Of a stretch of DNA of 62,000 bases, positions 40,860-52,810 are shown piece after piece. The stretch's first letter is position 1, and each line of letters starts with the position of its first letter. The stretch is from positions 7,706 through 69,705 of the forward strand of contig MNCI01028403.1 of assembly GCA_015680685.1 (NCBI GenBank), read 5' to 3'. The stretch is from Gnetum montanum. Its lineage: Eukaryota; Streptophyta; Gnetopsida; Gnetales; Gnetaceae. Made by a program: the position numbers and the translations under genes. The notes beneath the pieces were generated by a model. It worked only from the letters and a program-made list of their open reading frames with translations, was not told the DNA's origin and ran no database searches.

Positions 40860-42195
40860 AATTATGAAGCACGTTGTGCATGCTTGAGGTGGTGCTCTAA
40901 TAATGAAAGGGGCCTCAAACTTGTGGGGGATAAGGATATCCTGTTGCTACCAGAGGACACCTGGACCATGAATGACTGTTGCACCAATTTTGCATCATCA
41001 TTGGCACTGATAGCATTTATGAAATAGCCAACATTGTCTAGATTTAGAGGATCATTGTACACCCTTATGGATTGGTTTTGTTTCTTGACTAGGTTTGCAA
41101 TGTCAAGCACCAACTTGCCTTTATTGATCATCCTTTACAGGTCATCTTGCAAAGCTAGACAAAAGTTCATGCTATGGCTAGACAACTAGTGGCAATGGAA
41201 AAATTGGTCTAGCCTAAAGTTTCTTAGGACTAGGGGCTTGTTTTGTGTTGTCAAAGTAGGATTTCTTAGTAGATTGTAGTATCTATCATGCTTTTTGTGG
41301 GCATTCTTAAACATTTGTTGGTATTGGATGCATCTGGCCTTTAGCAATTGATCTTGCAGCTCTGAAGGCTATAGTGAAAATTGGATATACTTAGAGAAAT
41401 TCCTACACTCAAAGTTGGACCTTTGTATAATATGTGTTGTTGCCATAGAAGTTGTAGATTGGTTGGTTGCCTTAGTGCTAGAGTTGGTAACTTTGTTGTT
41501 ATATGGGGCTTTGGGTTACTTAGCTTTCTACCCTTAGTTGGTTGCTTTAGCTTCTTTGGCTATAGTTGCCACTGTTATGTTTTTTTCCCTTGTCTTTGTC
41601 CCTCCTTACATGTTGTGGGTCCTTGCTAGCTTCTACCACATCTTCTATGCTTTGGGTTTGAGTGAAAGCTTGGCTCAAGGATCGCGGGCTTAGGTAATAT
41701 AGTTTTGACTTTATAAATTCATTTATTTCCCCCTTGAAAATGGCTAGGAGATATGCTTTAGCTATTAGCTCTCGTATTTTATTTAGCAAGGCAATTTAGC
41801 ATTGAATGAACTTTTAAATGGGCTCTAGGTGCCCTTGCTTGACTTGCAATAGCTGGCCTAAGGTTTCCTCTAGCTTGAAATTGTATTTGAAGTGCATAAT
41901 AAATTGGCTCAAGAGGTCCTCCAAAGAGGAGATAGAGCCTCTAGGCAGTGCATGGTACTAATCTAATTCTTTGCCAGTTAATGACATGGCGAACATCCAC
42001 ATGATGACATGTGATCATGCTTGCAATAGTAGATACTCAAACCAAAAATGACTAGATGCACATTAGGGTCTCCCTTCCCATTATATTTGGTGAATTCAGG
42101 AAACAAGACTCTAGTTGGAAGAATTAGAGGTGGGACCACAGGACTTATAAGATTGTCATGGTAGAATTCGCTCACTTTAACAGTTTTGGACAAAG
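40860..42195 (-). pseudogene. Element E: gag fragment related to element D
   Basis: Three frame pieces (41131-40862, 41789-41547, 42193-41978) are collinear with the capsid and C-terminal part of gag in element D. Matching pairs are INEFIKSKLYYLSPRSLSQAF against VNDFVKSKLYYLNAHTLSQAF, and DNLISPVVPPLILP against DDPISSSVPPLTLP. There are many stops and the sequence is clearly more diverged than the two LTRs of D. It is cut at the D insertion on the left and at about 42200 on the right. No LTR or pol for it is visible. Confidence 0.7.
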
Positions 42196-42204
42196 TAGGG
42201 TCAA

Positions 42205-42392
42205 ATTGGCATTCCTGTTAACTATTCTCTCTATGAGAGGTTGACTAAGCTCCCATTTGGGAAAGAGCGTAGTGTCAACACTTAGAAAAAAATTGCAAAA
42301 TTGGCCTTCCTATTGACTACAGTCTCTAAGAGAGGTTGACTATGCTTCTATCTAAGGGAGAGCATAGTCTAAACACTTAACAAAAAGTTGTA
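42205..42392. repeat. Diverged tandem duplication of about 95 bp
   Basis: Two adjacent copies (42205-about 42298 and about 42299-42392) share the order AAATTGGC, TTCCT, TTAACTA or TTGACTA, AGAGGTTGACTA, AGCGTAGT or AGCATAGT and AACACTTA. It sits between the gag fragment and the partial LTR of Athila copy 2. Confidence 0.7.
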
Positions 42393-42429
42393 GTGAGGAT
42401 TCCATAGTTTAGATTTGGTGGAGTTTCAC

Positions 42430-42821
42430 TTCGTATGCCCAGTAGCGTAGTTCTTGGTAACCTAGTAGTGGATATGTGGATTCAAGATGTGTATGGAAAG
42501 TGGGACTAGATGCTTATGTTAGGATTAGTTGAAGATTAGTTATTTAGTTAAATTAAATTAGTTATTAAATTACTCTATCTCTCTTCAAGCACCAAAACCA
42601 TAAAACACAAAATGATAAAAATTATATGCCTCAATTACTCTTAACCATATCATTATGCTTCACAAGTGTCATTGGGAAAATAATGAATGACCTTAGGGCA
42701 AGGTTCACTTCCTAGTAGACTTGTGTACCAGAAACTATAAAGTCCACAGAATTCAATTGGATCGCATGTGAATGCTTTGTGAGTTATATAGTTGGGCATA
42801 GGGGTATCTCACTGCTCATCA
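42430..42821 (+). repeat. 5' LTR of Athila copy 2 (3' part only)
   Basis: Matches about 52297-52666 of the 3' LTR from CTTCGTATGCCCA onward and ends CTCATCA at 42821. The U3 part is missing. Confidence 0.75.
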
Positions 42822-42822
42822 T

Positions 42823-42840
42823 TGGCACCATTGCTGGGGA
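42823..42840 (+). other. Primer-binding site, Athila copy 2
   Basis: TGGCACCATTGCTGGGGA, one base after the LTR end. It equals the Athila-type site TGGCGCCGTTGCCGGGGA, complementary to plant tRNA-Asp, with three transitions, each of which destroys a CG. Confidence 0.75.
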
Positions 42841-42971
42841 CTTTGTTTGTTGAAACATGCACTATTTAGGATTAGTGAACATTATTAATATTGTTGTATG
42901 AACTCACAATCAACATCACTCTTACATGACATATAACCACTAAGCACACTAATAGTTTTATTTGCTAAAAA

Positions 42972-44763
42972 ATGTCTTCTTTCCATAGGCATGAAGATGT
43001 AAAACTGCGAATCCCACAAGAGTGCAAAGTGGTATATACTTATCCAGATGAGTATATACTAGACTTTTCTTTCATCCTACATCAAGATGAATAGCTATGA
43101 TAGAGTGATATGGAGGGTAACATTGTATTGGTCCCTAATCGATCTGTGCCCATGATGCTGCATCAAATTCTTAAGAAGTTAGGCATCTCAAATATTAATG
43201 AGGAATACACTGTGAACAATCATGACACTCAAGAATACCATCCCACAAAAACACAATGTAAGTAAGATTGACATCAGAGGAAGCACCATGAGCTTACAAA
43301 GGGGAAACATTTCACTAATCCCTTCTTCCTACTAAATCAAGATGACAATGTAGATCCTTCCCCTAAGGGTTCTCAATATGAAAATTATTCACCCTCTATT
43401 ATTGGTGATGAGGGTGTGGCCTTGAACCTACAATCTACTATTCATAAACCAAGTTTAGGAAAAAATCACAGTCAATGTAGGGACTTGGGTAAACATTACA
43501 ATGGAAAGGGATCTAAGGATGGTGGTTGTAATGAATGAAGAGATGGTGGTAGACATTATAGTGGTGGTGGTGGTCAACCTTCCTCTTCATCCAATTCTAA
43601 ACATTCCTCTTCATCTGTTGGTTGTCATAGAAGCTATCATCGAAATAATCATGATGAAGGTGATCAACGAGACAGTAGAGACTGTCAAGGCCATCAAGAA
43701 CATAGAGGTAATAAAAACCATCATTGGAATCATCAACACAATCATGATGATGAAGCTCTATTGGAAACTCAAAGCATGTTCAACATTGCAAAGGTAGTAC
43801 AGATTCCAACTAGGCATGTGAGAGATAGCTAGATCAAGTGCTTAGACATGAATAATATCCCACGATTTGAGGGGGGATATAATTTTCATCCGTAGAATCA
43901 TCTACAAACTTTCCATGATGGCTGTGCCTTATAGAACATTGAAAACAACCACAAAAACTCAAGCTTTTTCCTAGGACACTCATTAAGAAAGTTGAGAGCT
44001 GGTACTAGTCCTTGGAACTAAAATCTATTTGTTGATGAAGTACCATGTTAGAGGTATTTAATGACAAATACCAAACATACTCTATAGTGTCTAATTTGAG
44101 AAGGAAAATCCAATGCTGGAAATAGGAAACAAAAAACCCTTGGATGCCAACATGGGTAGATACTATTCACTCTTACATTAATGCCTTAGCCATGGTTATT
44201 TTCAAAGGAAATTGCTCCACCACATTATAGATGGGCTTAAAGCCAAAACTAGAAGAACTCTTGGGGTTTATGACCAAGGGAGATTATTTGAATTAAGAGA
44301 TCATTAGATTCAAAGGCTGATAGAGTACGTATCAAAAGAGGAAGGTGAGTTACAAAAAATGGAAAATGTAGAAGAGTATAATACGGACACTTCCATCTAG
44401 AAAAGAGAGGTTTGATTTTGTGACGAGGAGGAGTCATCACTCAACAAAGCGGTGAATAGGAAAACCTTACCCATCCAAAAATTTATTTTTGATATTTTGA
44501 CAAAGGTTGATAAATTATGAGACTTTTTGGATGAAAAATTCCAAACTATTATGAAGATTGCTAAAGAATCCAAATAGAAAAATAGTGATCGTAATCATTG
44601 GAGGTGAAAATAAGTTGAACGTGCCTACCAAAGAGGTAAGGGCAAAGCTGCTATAGTAGAAGAAGTTGTGGAGGCATACTTTGAAGATGATATTAGTTGT
44701 AACATCTGTCAATATAAACATCCAAAGAAGCTTTTCCCCATTGTCACACTTACAAGAGTCTAG
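42972..44763 (+). pseudogene. gag of Athila copy 2
   Basis: Begins at the ATG at 42972 (MSSFHRHEDVKLR). Hand translation gives a gag-like protein with many stops. A histidine-, serine- and glycine-rich stretch (about 43490-43750, with HRSYHRNNHDEGDQRD) precedes a capsid-like part with NNIPRFEGGYNFHP. A cysteine-containing remnant (CNICQYKHP) near 44700 may be the zinc knuckle. Several shifts make exact domain limits uncertain. Confidence 0.6.
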
Positions 44764-45519
44764 GATGTATGCATTGAATCCTTGACTACCATGTAGGCAA
44801 GCACCTAGATAATTTTCTTATCCTTAAGGCAATCCAAGGCAGTTCCAAAAGAAACAACAAGCTTATTAACCAAGTGGAGCTCCATCAAAACTCTATGAAT
44901 AATACCAATAGTGGCACCAACCATAATCATGGGGAATTCCACCACCAAGGTAGTAGTACTACTATAGGTAACCAAATCCATACAAGTACTATGTTCAGTA
45001 ACCCGTCTCTCCAAGAAGTTCTACAAGCCACATCTCATTTTAGCATCACTATTATCCTCTAGAGTATCATTGAACACATTCACCATGTACTTAAGGGGAG
45101 AACCCATATCCATACCATCCTTTGCATCTGTCTACACACATCCATCTACCCTCTACCCAATTACCTCCTACTCCATTCATGTAGGGAGAAATTCCCTCAC
45201 AACTGTAGAAATGAAATGCTATGAGGGCTATACATTCACATTCAATTTTTTCATTGAGTACTTCAAACAATCAATCCAAGAAACAACCCTTTTTTTGACC
45301 CCAACAATCCTCCTAAACCTTCACAACCTAATGCGGTTGGTTGTCCTGCATGTCCAACACCCTCATCCTCCATCAAACACCTTCGAATGCCCTTCAAACC
45401 AAAAATCACCTCAAATCCACATTATAATGTTAACTCATACTATTTCTGATTGGATTAAGGCTAGCAATCTTCCCATAGAAAGATCTAACCTAGGAAATCC
45501 TCTCATTTACTTGTAGATT

Positions 45520-46130
45520 GCTAGACATAAGCCATGCAAGGCTCTTCTTGATTCTGGTTCTAGTGTTAATCTCATCTCGTATGACATGTACAAGTCTTGG
45601 AACCTATCACCTCTCAAGAAGAGCAACATCTATTTAGAATTGGTAGATCATTCAATCACTTTTCCTTTGGATTGGTGCAGGACATTGTGACCACAATTAG
45701 TGGGTGGTTCCATCTTACCAATTTTTTGGTAATCAAGGTTAAAGACTGAAAAGGTGACTTTCCCATCATTATGGAAAGAGCTTGGTTAAGCACAGTCAAT
45801 GCACATATGGGTATAAGACATGTATTTTTGGAAATCTTCAAGTAAAATGAATTTAAAAGGCTAGAGAAGAAGCATATTCCATGCATTACATATAGCAATA
45901 ACAAGTGCAATTTTGTGCAAAATATTTGATCCAACAAAAGTACATACATTAAAGCATGCAATTAGTGTGCACAACAAATAGATATTCAAAAGTGTCTGTA
46001 TGTAGTAGCCAAAAAATAGAAGTGCACCTAGTGGCTAACAATTGACTTAGAAAGTAGCATATTATGCATGATACCCTATGAGCCTACTACTCAACATGAA
46101 AACTTCCTATTGGCTACTCTTCCTACGAGC
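45520..46130 (+). pseudogene. Protease of Athila copy 2
   Basis: The active-site motif LLDSGSSVNLIS is at about 45545-45580, followed by LVDHSITFPL, the same region as LADQSITIPL in copy 1. Several stops follow within 150 bp. The linker after protease has the CLYVVAKK segment that corresponds to CLYVATTQ in copy 1. Confidence 0.7.
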
Positions 46131-46139
46131 TAGTGTACG

Positions 46140-46560
46140 AAAAACTTCTAATGCTCTTGATTCAATCCAAGTTTTGTACACTCTCAACAACTTGTGACCT
46201 GAATCTTGACCTGAGTCTAGCACAAAAAGAAATATTAATCAATCTAAATGCTCTGAATAAAAATTGACTAGTGGCCCTATCTTTGAACAAAGTACACAAG
46301 GCATTCAACAAGCAATGACATGACCAAAGAATATGAAAATTGAAATTCCAACTAGGAGATAAGGTTCTTTACTAGAATGCCACACATGTACCTCAGAAAA
46401 AAAATTCCAAACATTGTGGGAAGGGTCTTATATAATTTCTGAAACCTTTCCTTTTGGGGCCATGACCATATACAAACTTGAAACCTTGAATAAAAAGTAG
46501 TTGGTCAACATCCAACAAGTGAAGCTTTTCCTAGAACCAAGATAAGCCTATGCAACAACT
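46140..46560 (+). pseudogene. Integrase C-terminal remnant of Athila copy 2
   Basis: Directly after the protease linker the sequence shows the end of an integrase: FQLGDKVLY, then a GPY/F-like module (KHCGKG, IISETFPFGA, IYKLETLNKK) ending in VKLFLEP near 46540. RT, RNase H and the integrase core are absent, so about 2.5-3 kb was deleted compared with copy 3. Confidence 0.65.
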
Positions 46561-48712
46561 ACCTCAATGGATGGACAACCACATTAAATTTTTTAGATCT
46601 CCTCCTTCCAACTAAATCATGAGGAAGATGGCCATCCATGCTAATCATCCATATGGCTTCCTAATTTTTCTACTTTTTATTTTCACATTTTTTATTTTGT
46701 AATTTATTTTTTTGACAACTTATTGTTTTTTAAAATTTTTTCCATTTACATCATTTTTTGTTCTACACAATCGTGAGTACATTTGAATCTTTATTGGATA
46801 CTTCACACTTTCTTCTATATTTTACCTTTTTTTATTTAAGTGTGATTTTCAAAATTTTTGCTAATAAAAGTGCTTTATTGCTAATTGGACACAATGGTAT
46901 CATAGCTACTACTAATGGTGGTTTGTATTTAATGTTTGATTTGCTACTGTCTGATTTCTATTTTTAAATTTTTGTACTGATGGCTTAGTCATGGTTTTTT
47001 TTTCATAGAATAGGCAATGATTCCACAACATTCACCCATCCACAAACTCTATGGTTTTCCTTGTTTTGGAAGTTTGAGGTCCCTTTCATTTAATCAACTC
47101 TTAATAAATTTAAGACCTTCGTAGTTTTGAGAATTGGGAAGGATTCAAAGGTTTGAATAAGGTGTGACTTCAAGGAAACTCAATACTCTTTGTACTTTTT
47201 TACTTACTTGAGTGCTTGAGTATTTTTCATGAAATTTTTACCCATTCTATTCCAACCACTAAATAGGAAGTCAAATAAAGTCTTTGCATGGTATGGTTCC
47301 CATCCAAACATAAAAGAAACAGAAAAAATAGCTATATATGGGAATTCAAAGCACACCTGTTAGATAAATAAAAGAGCTACAAGTACTAGTTATGGGACTA
47401 GAAAGACATGTACCCATGCCTAAAGGTCCCCTCTAGCTAAGACCCTCTTTCACTTCCTACTTCTCTTTCCTTCTATTTATGGAATGGTGATTGTTTTGTG
47501 GAAGCACTTTTGTGTCTTGGCGGTGGGGCATCTTTGGGAAGAGTGTGGATTAGTCTTAGAGTGGTGATGCGAAGTTATTGAATGAGGTTGGTTTTGGTCT
47601 GGACTAAGGATGGATCATCTTCAATTATTTTAAACATGAACTTCACAAGGGACTTCTTACAACCTTGGTTTGGAATTCCATTCCACCTTCTCCATCATTT
47701 AGTAATGATATCCATAATTCACCTCACTATCAGTGTTCATGTTCTTGATTCCATGTCTTAGTCTGACATATTTAAATTCTTTTGTAGAATCTTGCACATT
47801 TTGGTCTTTAACTTTCATAGACCATTTAGTCACCTCTGGGGCCCACAGACTCCTTAGGTTGAGGTTATGCAAGCACAAAAGGGCATGTTCCTACTATGGA
47901 GAGGACCCACTTGCATATCCCTTAGTCGGGTTCATTAAGTACCTTATCCCTAGGCATCCTTTCAACTAGAATCTTTCGTACACCCATTTTCCACATTAGA
48001 CCATGTGCTCCTTTACATATTTTACTTAATAAATACATTATCCATCAAATTTTTAAATTTTTAAGCTTTCAAAGATCCTCTTCAATGATTTCATCATATT
48101 CTTGGCTTTTCTGGGATTCCATGGACCCTAATTTCATTGAAAAATTCATTATATTTCTAGAGGTATTCAACATAAAAATTTTTGGTTAATGGGCCTTGTA
48201 TATGGGGCCCTGTCGATGGAGTAGACCCATATATGAGGCCCTATATATGGAGCCCCATTGACATGGTGGAAAAATAATATAAATAGATGCAACCCCACTT
48301 AGAAATTTTACTTTTTCTCACAAACGCCAAAGGAGGTTTTTAATTTTTCAAATCCTAGAACTTTCTAGAGCCCATAACTCACAAACCATTTATTCAAATA
48401 ACTCCATTCTTCAATTTTGTAGCTACCAGAGATAAGCTCTTTATTGTATGGTTCACAAATATACCATTTTTGATAGAAAATATTTTGCAATTTTTTCTAA
48501 CTCCCACAAGGGTTTAACTTAAAAATCAACTATTGAACACTAAATTACAAGAGTTAAACCTTTCCAACAAGCTATGGTGATAATTATAATAAATAATCAA
48601 TCTCCCATCATTAAACTTTAGCCAAAGTGTAATTAACTAGAGAGAAAAGGTATTCAAAAACTTTAAATTTACACATTACATATACTAATCCATGGATGTG
48701 TTGTGGCCATAG
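46561..48712 (+). other. Athila copy 2: 3' region before the third ORF
   Basis: Matches 2406-3960 of copy 1 and, inverted, 56764-58870 of copy 3. Near 48195-48260 it contains words resembling the U3 of the LTR (TATGGGGCCC, GTCGATGG, GAGGCCC, GCCCCATTGACA) and then a TATA box at 48278-48285. The region ends in TTGTGGCCATAG directly before ATG 48713, a decayed 3' splice site. Confidence 0.55.
48278..48285 (+). promoter_or_regulatory. Internal TATA box upstream of Athila third ORF
   Basis: TATAAATA about 430 bp before the ATG at 48713, preceded by U3-like words. The inverted equivalent in copy 3 is TATAAATA at 57211-57218 on the minus strand. Confidence 0.45.
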
Positions 48713-51529
48713 ATGGCACCAAAAGGAAAGCACACGCAGGAAGCAAAACCATCCCAACTAAGGAAAAATGACCTAGAATGAGAAGAGGCCAAGAACAGCC
48801 CCAACAAGAAGAACCACTTGCAACCCATGCCATAGGTCCTCTTAGGGAGGAGGCAGAAGTGGAATCTATCAGACAGATTCTATAACCAACAATAGCAGCA
48901 ACAGAACACTCCCATTGGGATGATGTGCATGCACAACTAGAAAACCTTGAAGTGACCTTAATAAAGACCTACCTAAAGTAAATAACATCAAGGGAGGTCC
49001 AAAAGTCGATGCTCCAAGGGTTAAACTTTGGCCTTTTCCTAGAGCACACACCAAGAGAAATGTAGGACTAGCTAAAGGCCTCTCCCATGTGGCCAATCAT
49101 CACTTCCACTAGGGAGTGGTACATGGGAGAGGTATTTTTGTTCTAGAATATCAGGCAGCCTAGAGTAATCATAAAGATCAAGGACATCTCAGTGTCCTAC
49201 TTGGTGCAGGCCATTGCTATAGCACTTGGGTTGCTTAAAATAAGGATGAACCTTACTAAGATCCTGATGCAAGAAAATCCAAGCATCAATAAAGAATGGA
49301 CGCAATGGTGTCAATCATAAGGAGTTTCATGTGCTCATAGAAATATAGAGGATCCATTATAAAATTGTAGCCTTCCACCTCAATCCCATGATGAGGCCAA
49401 ACAAAATCACTACCTTCTTTGGCTGAGCATGTGTTGCATTGAGTGGGAGATTCCCAGTCAACTTCCACAACTAATCTATCTAGAAATGGAGAAGTGCTTT
49501 AAAGAAAATGAATGTGGAAGGAAGGCACTCCCTTTCNTTCTAGATAGATTAGTTGTGGAAGTTGACTGGGAATCTCCCACTCAATGCAACACATGCTCAG
49601 CCAAAGAAGGTAGTGATTTTGTTTGGCCTCATCATGGGATTGAGGTGGAAGGCTACAATTTTATAATGGATCCTCTATATTTCTATGAGCACATGAAACT
49701 CCTTATGATTGACACCATTGCGTCCATNCAACAAGAGTAAAGAGCAGGCATGAGTGGTGGGGACCCATCCATATATAGACTAGCCATGAGTCACCTTCAT
49801 TAGATGGCTTGAATAATCATTGTAATGAGTAATTATGGATCCATTTTTTGAGCATAGAGAATGTAGTTGCTTGAAAGGTCAAATCTAAGCACCAAAGAGG
49901 TCATAGTATCTCTCAAAAAATAATAACCGCTCTTAGAAAATTTCTGGGAACTCTGCAACCTTCTCGGTGCACTTAGAGGAGGGTGAAGGGGCAACTGTCT
50001 TGGTTATGTAGCACCAGAGGCAAGAAACAGTAGTAGAAGTGGTTGCTAATAGGATTGCTGAAATGCTTAATGCACTTGTGACATTTGCACTAAACATCAC
50101 TACACTCAAATATGTGCAAATATCTATAGGAACTATAAGTAAGGGAATAAGTGCAACAAAACATGAAGAGCTATTGGATTGATTGGTGGGAACTAGGCAA
50201 CTACTTGTAGATTTTTTGATCCTCTAGATAACATCACTACAACCTAGTCAGAGCTACTAGAGGTAAGGGGTAGGTACACTATATTTGAGAGGAAACTCAA
50301 AAAAAAAAATAGAGAGTGGAATGAATGTTTTGCTATAGAGGTTTCCAAACTAACAACCTAAATTACCAACCCACATGTTTCAACCCAGCACTCACAAGAG
50401 ATGAAGCTATGCAACAACTTCAGTCTAGGATTAAAGGGGTTGAGAATACAATGGAGATAGTGGTGTTCTATAGATCCTTGGTAGAAGCCACACAACACAA
50501 GATTCAAAAGTCCTTAGACTAGATCCACCAAGAGAACGTCCAACTAACCGAAAAGAACGATCACTTGTGAAATGTTGATACCCATAAGCAGCAGTTAGCA
50601 TATTTCATCCATTAATAGTAGGAGCAGCTAGCCAAAGCAAACATAAAGTTGAGAAGATTGGCAGCAAAGAATAGGAATCTACGGAGGAGGTGCAGACCCT
50701 TCGTCAAAAGATTGCAATTGAGGTAGTTGCCTAGAAATCTAAAGCTCTCAAATTTGAGAAAGTTAAAGATCATTACAAAGAGCAGGTCAGTATACAAAAG
50801 GAAGTAAATAAAAAATATATTGAATTGGTGAAGGTAAAGGTAAATGAAGCCCTCTAGCAACTTCAACAAGGAAGGGAAGTTTGGCAACCCATTGTTGATG
50901 GAATAGATGCCTACAATAAGGAAAAAGTTTGCACAAAGGAGTTGTAGATCGAGAAGATGATGGAGTATATGGAGCTTGCCAATATCCATTATGCAAATCT
51001 AGCCATGTTGATTGCTGGATGGCCATGGTTTGAGGTGGAGAAGTAAGTGGCCAGCTTGTACTTGTTGTAGAAGGACAAGTTCAAGCACCACAAGGACACT
51101 AAGGATAAGCTTGTGGTGGCTAATGCTGAACTTGAAGTTCTCAAGGCAAGTTTCACATATCAAAGATCAACTATCAAGAACCTAGCCATATGGATGAATA
51201 ACTACCATAAACTACAAAATGCAGTAAGTATGTCTGACATCGAATGTAACTAGTTTGTTGTCTGGTTTGTCAACATAAAGGAGATGTTCCCAATCATGCC
51301 CTATCCATGAGATGTTCCCATTCTAGCCAACATTGGTGAAGCCATGTGGACCATGAATGATCCCCAAAGTAAGGAGGACAAGATGAATACATTTCTTGAT
51401 GCCTTTTGCCTTCCACCAGAGGTTGTAGCCATTTTAGAATAGCCATAGCCACCTCAACCATTACACATGCCCAAAGTCAACAAAGATGCTTCAGAGACTC
51501 AAGAGCCACCACTATCTTTGACTGTCTAA
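48713..51529 (+). pseudogene. Third ORF of Athila copy 2 (coiled-coil protein)
   Basis: Starts MAPKGKHTQEAKPSQL and ends SETQEPPLSLTV at 51529, with many stops and shifts between. Recognisable parts include a segment with IKDISVSYLVQAIAIALGLLK near 49170-49230. In the second half, heptad-rich stretches (RDEAMQQLQSRIKGVEN and EQLAKANIKLRRLAAKN) suggest long coiled coils. The position between integrase and the 3' LTR is that of the env-like ORF of Athila elements. I see no clear signal peptide or transmembrane segment, so I do not call it env. The stretch 49296-49728 is disturbed by an assembly artefact. Copy 3 has the same ORF on the minus strand. Confidence 0.55.
49296..49728. repeat. Exact 190-bp inverted duplication bounded by Ns
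   Basis: Bases 49296-49485 reappear as an exact reverse complement at 49538-49727. The second arm is bounded by N at 49537 and N at 49728. In an element this decayed, perfect identity plus the N boundaries argue for an assembly insertion of a misplaced piece rather than a real hairpin. Confidence 0.8.
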
Positions 51530-51760
51530 TCTTCACCACTATCTTCACATTGTTAGAGGATGTGTTGTCTAGATTTTTGAAGAGTCATGTAATGGTGTTC
51601 AATTTTGTATCATAAACATCACAATTTTTGTAATTTGTTGATCTGTAGCCTTGAGACACTCATTTTTGTCAAGTCAATTTATTTTGTTTTCTTAAGAGTT
51701 AGTGAATAATCACATACCTTTCTAATTTTTTAAAAGAACTTGAGGACGAGTGTTCATTCA

Positions 51761-51772
51761 GTCGTGGGGGTA
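51761..51772 (+). other. Polypurine tract, Athila copy 2
   Basis: GTCGTGGGGGTA directly before the LTR start TGAGGAAG, as in copy 1. Confidence 0.65.
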
Positions 51773-52666
51773 TGAGGAAGCATCAATAAGCCATGTCGAT
51801 GGGCCCCCATCAATGAGGCCCCATTTATGTGGTGTTGCCCCATTGACAAGGTGACATTGATGGGGCATTTGCTACATTGACAAGGTCCTATTGATGTAGT
51901 GCTAGAGCAAAAACTATAAATACAAGCTCCTAGTCATGTTCATGATCATTACATTCATAGTAGTAGCTAAAATCTTGGAGTTTTTACATTTCAAAGTTAG
52001 AATATTTCTCCCAAGTGCTGGTAGCAAGAGTCATTGAGTGTACAAATATTTATTTGAGCATTGTTATACCTGAGCATGATAGTGTGTACAGTAATAAAGA
52101 TAATATTCCTAATAAACCTTGTAGCATTCTGGATAGTTTAGATATTGATTTATGCTTTTAATGCTTTTAGTTAATTATTTAATGTTCTTCAGTAATTAAG
52201 CTAATTAAGCAAGTTAAGCTAGATAGATTAAATACATAAGTCTGATGACTTCAAGTGTACCATGCATTCTCTTGGTAATCCTAGCAACATTATTGCTTCG
52301 TATGCCCAATAGCATAATGCTTGATAACCTAGTAGTGGATACCTGGGTTGAGAATGTGTACATAAAGTGGGATCAAATGCTTATGTTATGATTAGTTAGT
52401 TATTTATATTAAATTACTCAATATTTCTTCAAGCACCAAACCCATAAAATAGAAAATGATAAAAAATTATATGCCTTGATTACTTTTAACCATACCATTA
52501 TGCTACACAAGTATAATCTAGAAGACAATGAATGACCTTAGGGTAAGGCTCACTTCTTAGAAGACTAGTGTGCCAGAAACTATAAAGTCCACGGAATTCG
52601 ACTGGATCACATGTGAACGCTTTATGATTCGTATGGTTGGACGTAGGGGTACCTCACCACTCATCA
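51773..52666 (+). repeat. 3' LTR of Athila copy 2
   Basis: 894 bp, TGAGGAAG to CTCATCA. The U3 is rich in CCCCATCAATGAGG and CATTGATGGGG words in both orientations, with a TATA box at 51915-51922. Bases after the end are ccttt. Confidence 0.8.
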
Positions 52667-52810
52667 CCTTTATCTAACTTGTATCCTGAGAATTTTGGCT
52701 TAGAACCTTTATGCTTCATGAAGAGGGAAATATAATAACCTTTCTTATTTGAGGGGTTCTCACTCCTCATGCATTTCAATATAAAGAGACAAGAGTAGTC
52801 ATGGAACCAT
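52667..52810. other. 144-bp spacer between two opposing 3' LTRs
   Basis: Unrelated to the LTRs on either side as far as I can see. No gene. It is the centre of the large inverted arrangement of Athila copies 2 and 3. Confidence 0.7.

Larger units (their letters stand above)
42430..52666 (+). mobile_element. Athila-like retrotransposon copy 2
   Basis: A partial 5' LTR, tRNA-Asp-type primer site, gag, protease, a deletion that removes RT, RNase H and most of integrase, the end of integrase, a 3' region with an internal TATA box, a third ORF with coiled-coil character, a polypurine tract and an 894-bp 3' LTR. Decay is heavy, with stop codons throughout. Its right part (46.6-52.7 kb) is an inverted match of the left part of copy 3 (52.8-58.9 kb). 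Confidence 0.75.

Noticed and set aside
43501-43797. Plus-strand frame rich in V, I and M inside Athila copy 2 gag
   Set aside because: It is a shifted frame over the histidine-, serine- and glycine-rich gag segment, which reads better in another frame.
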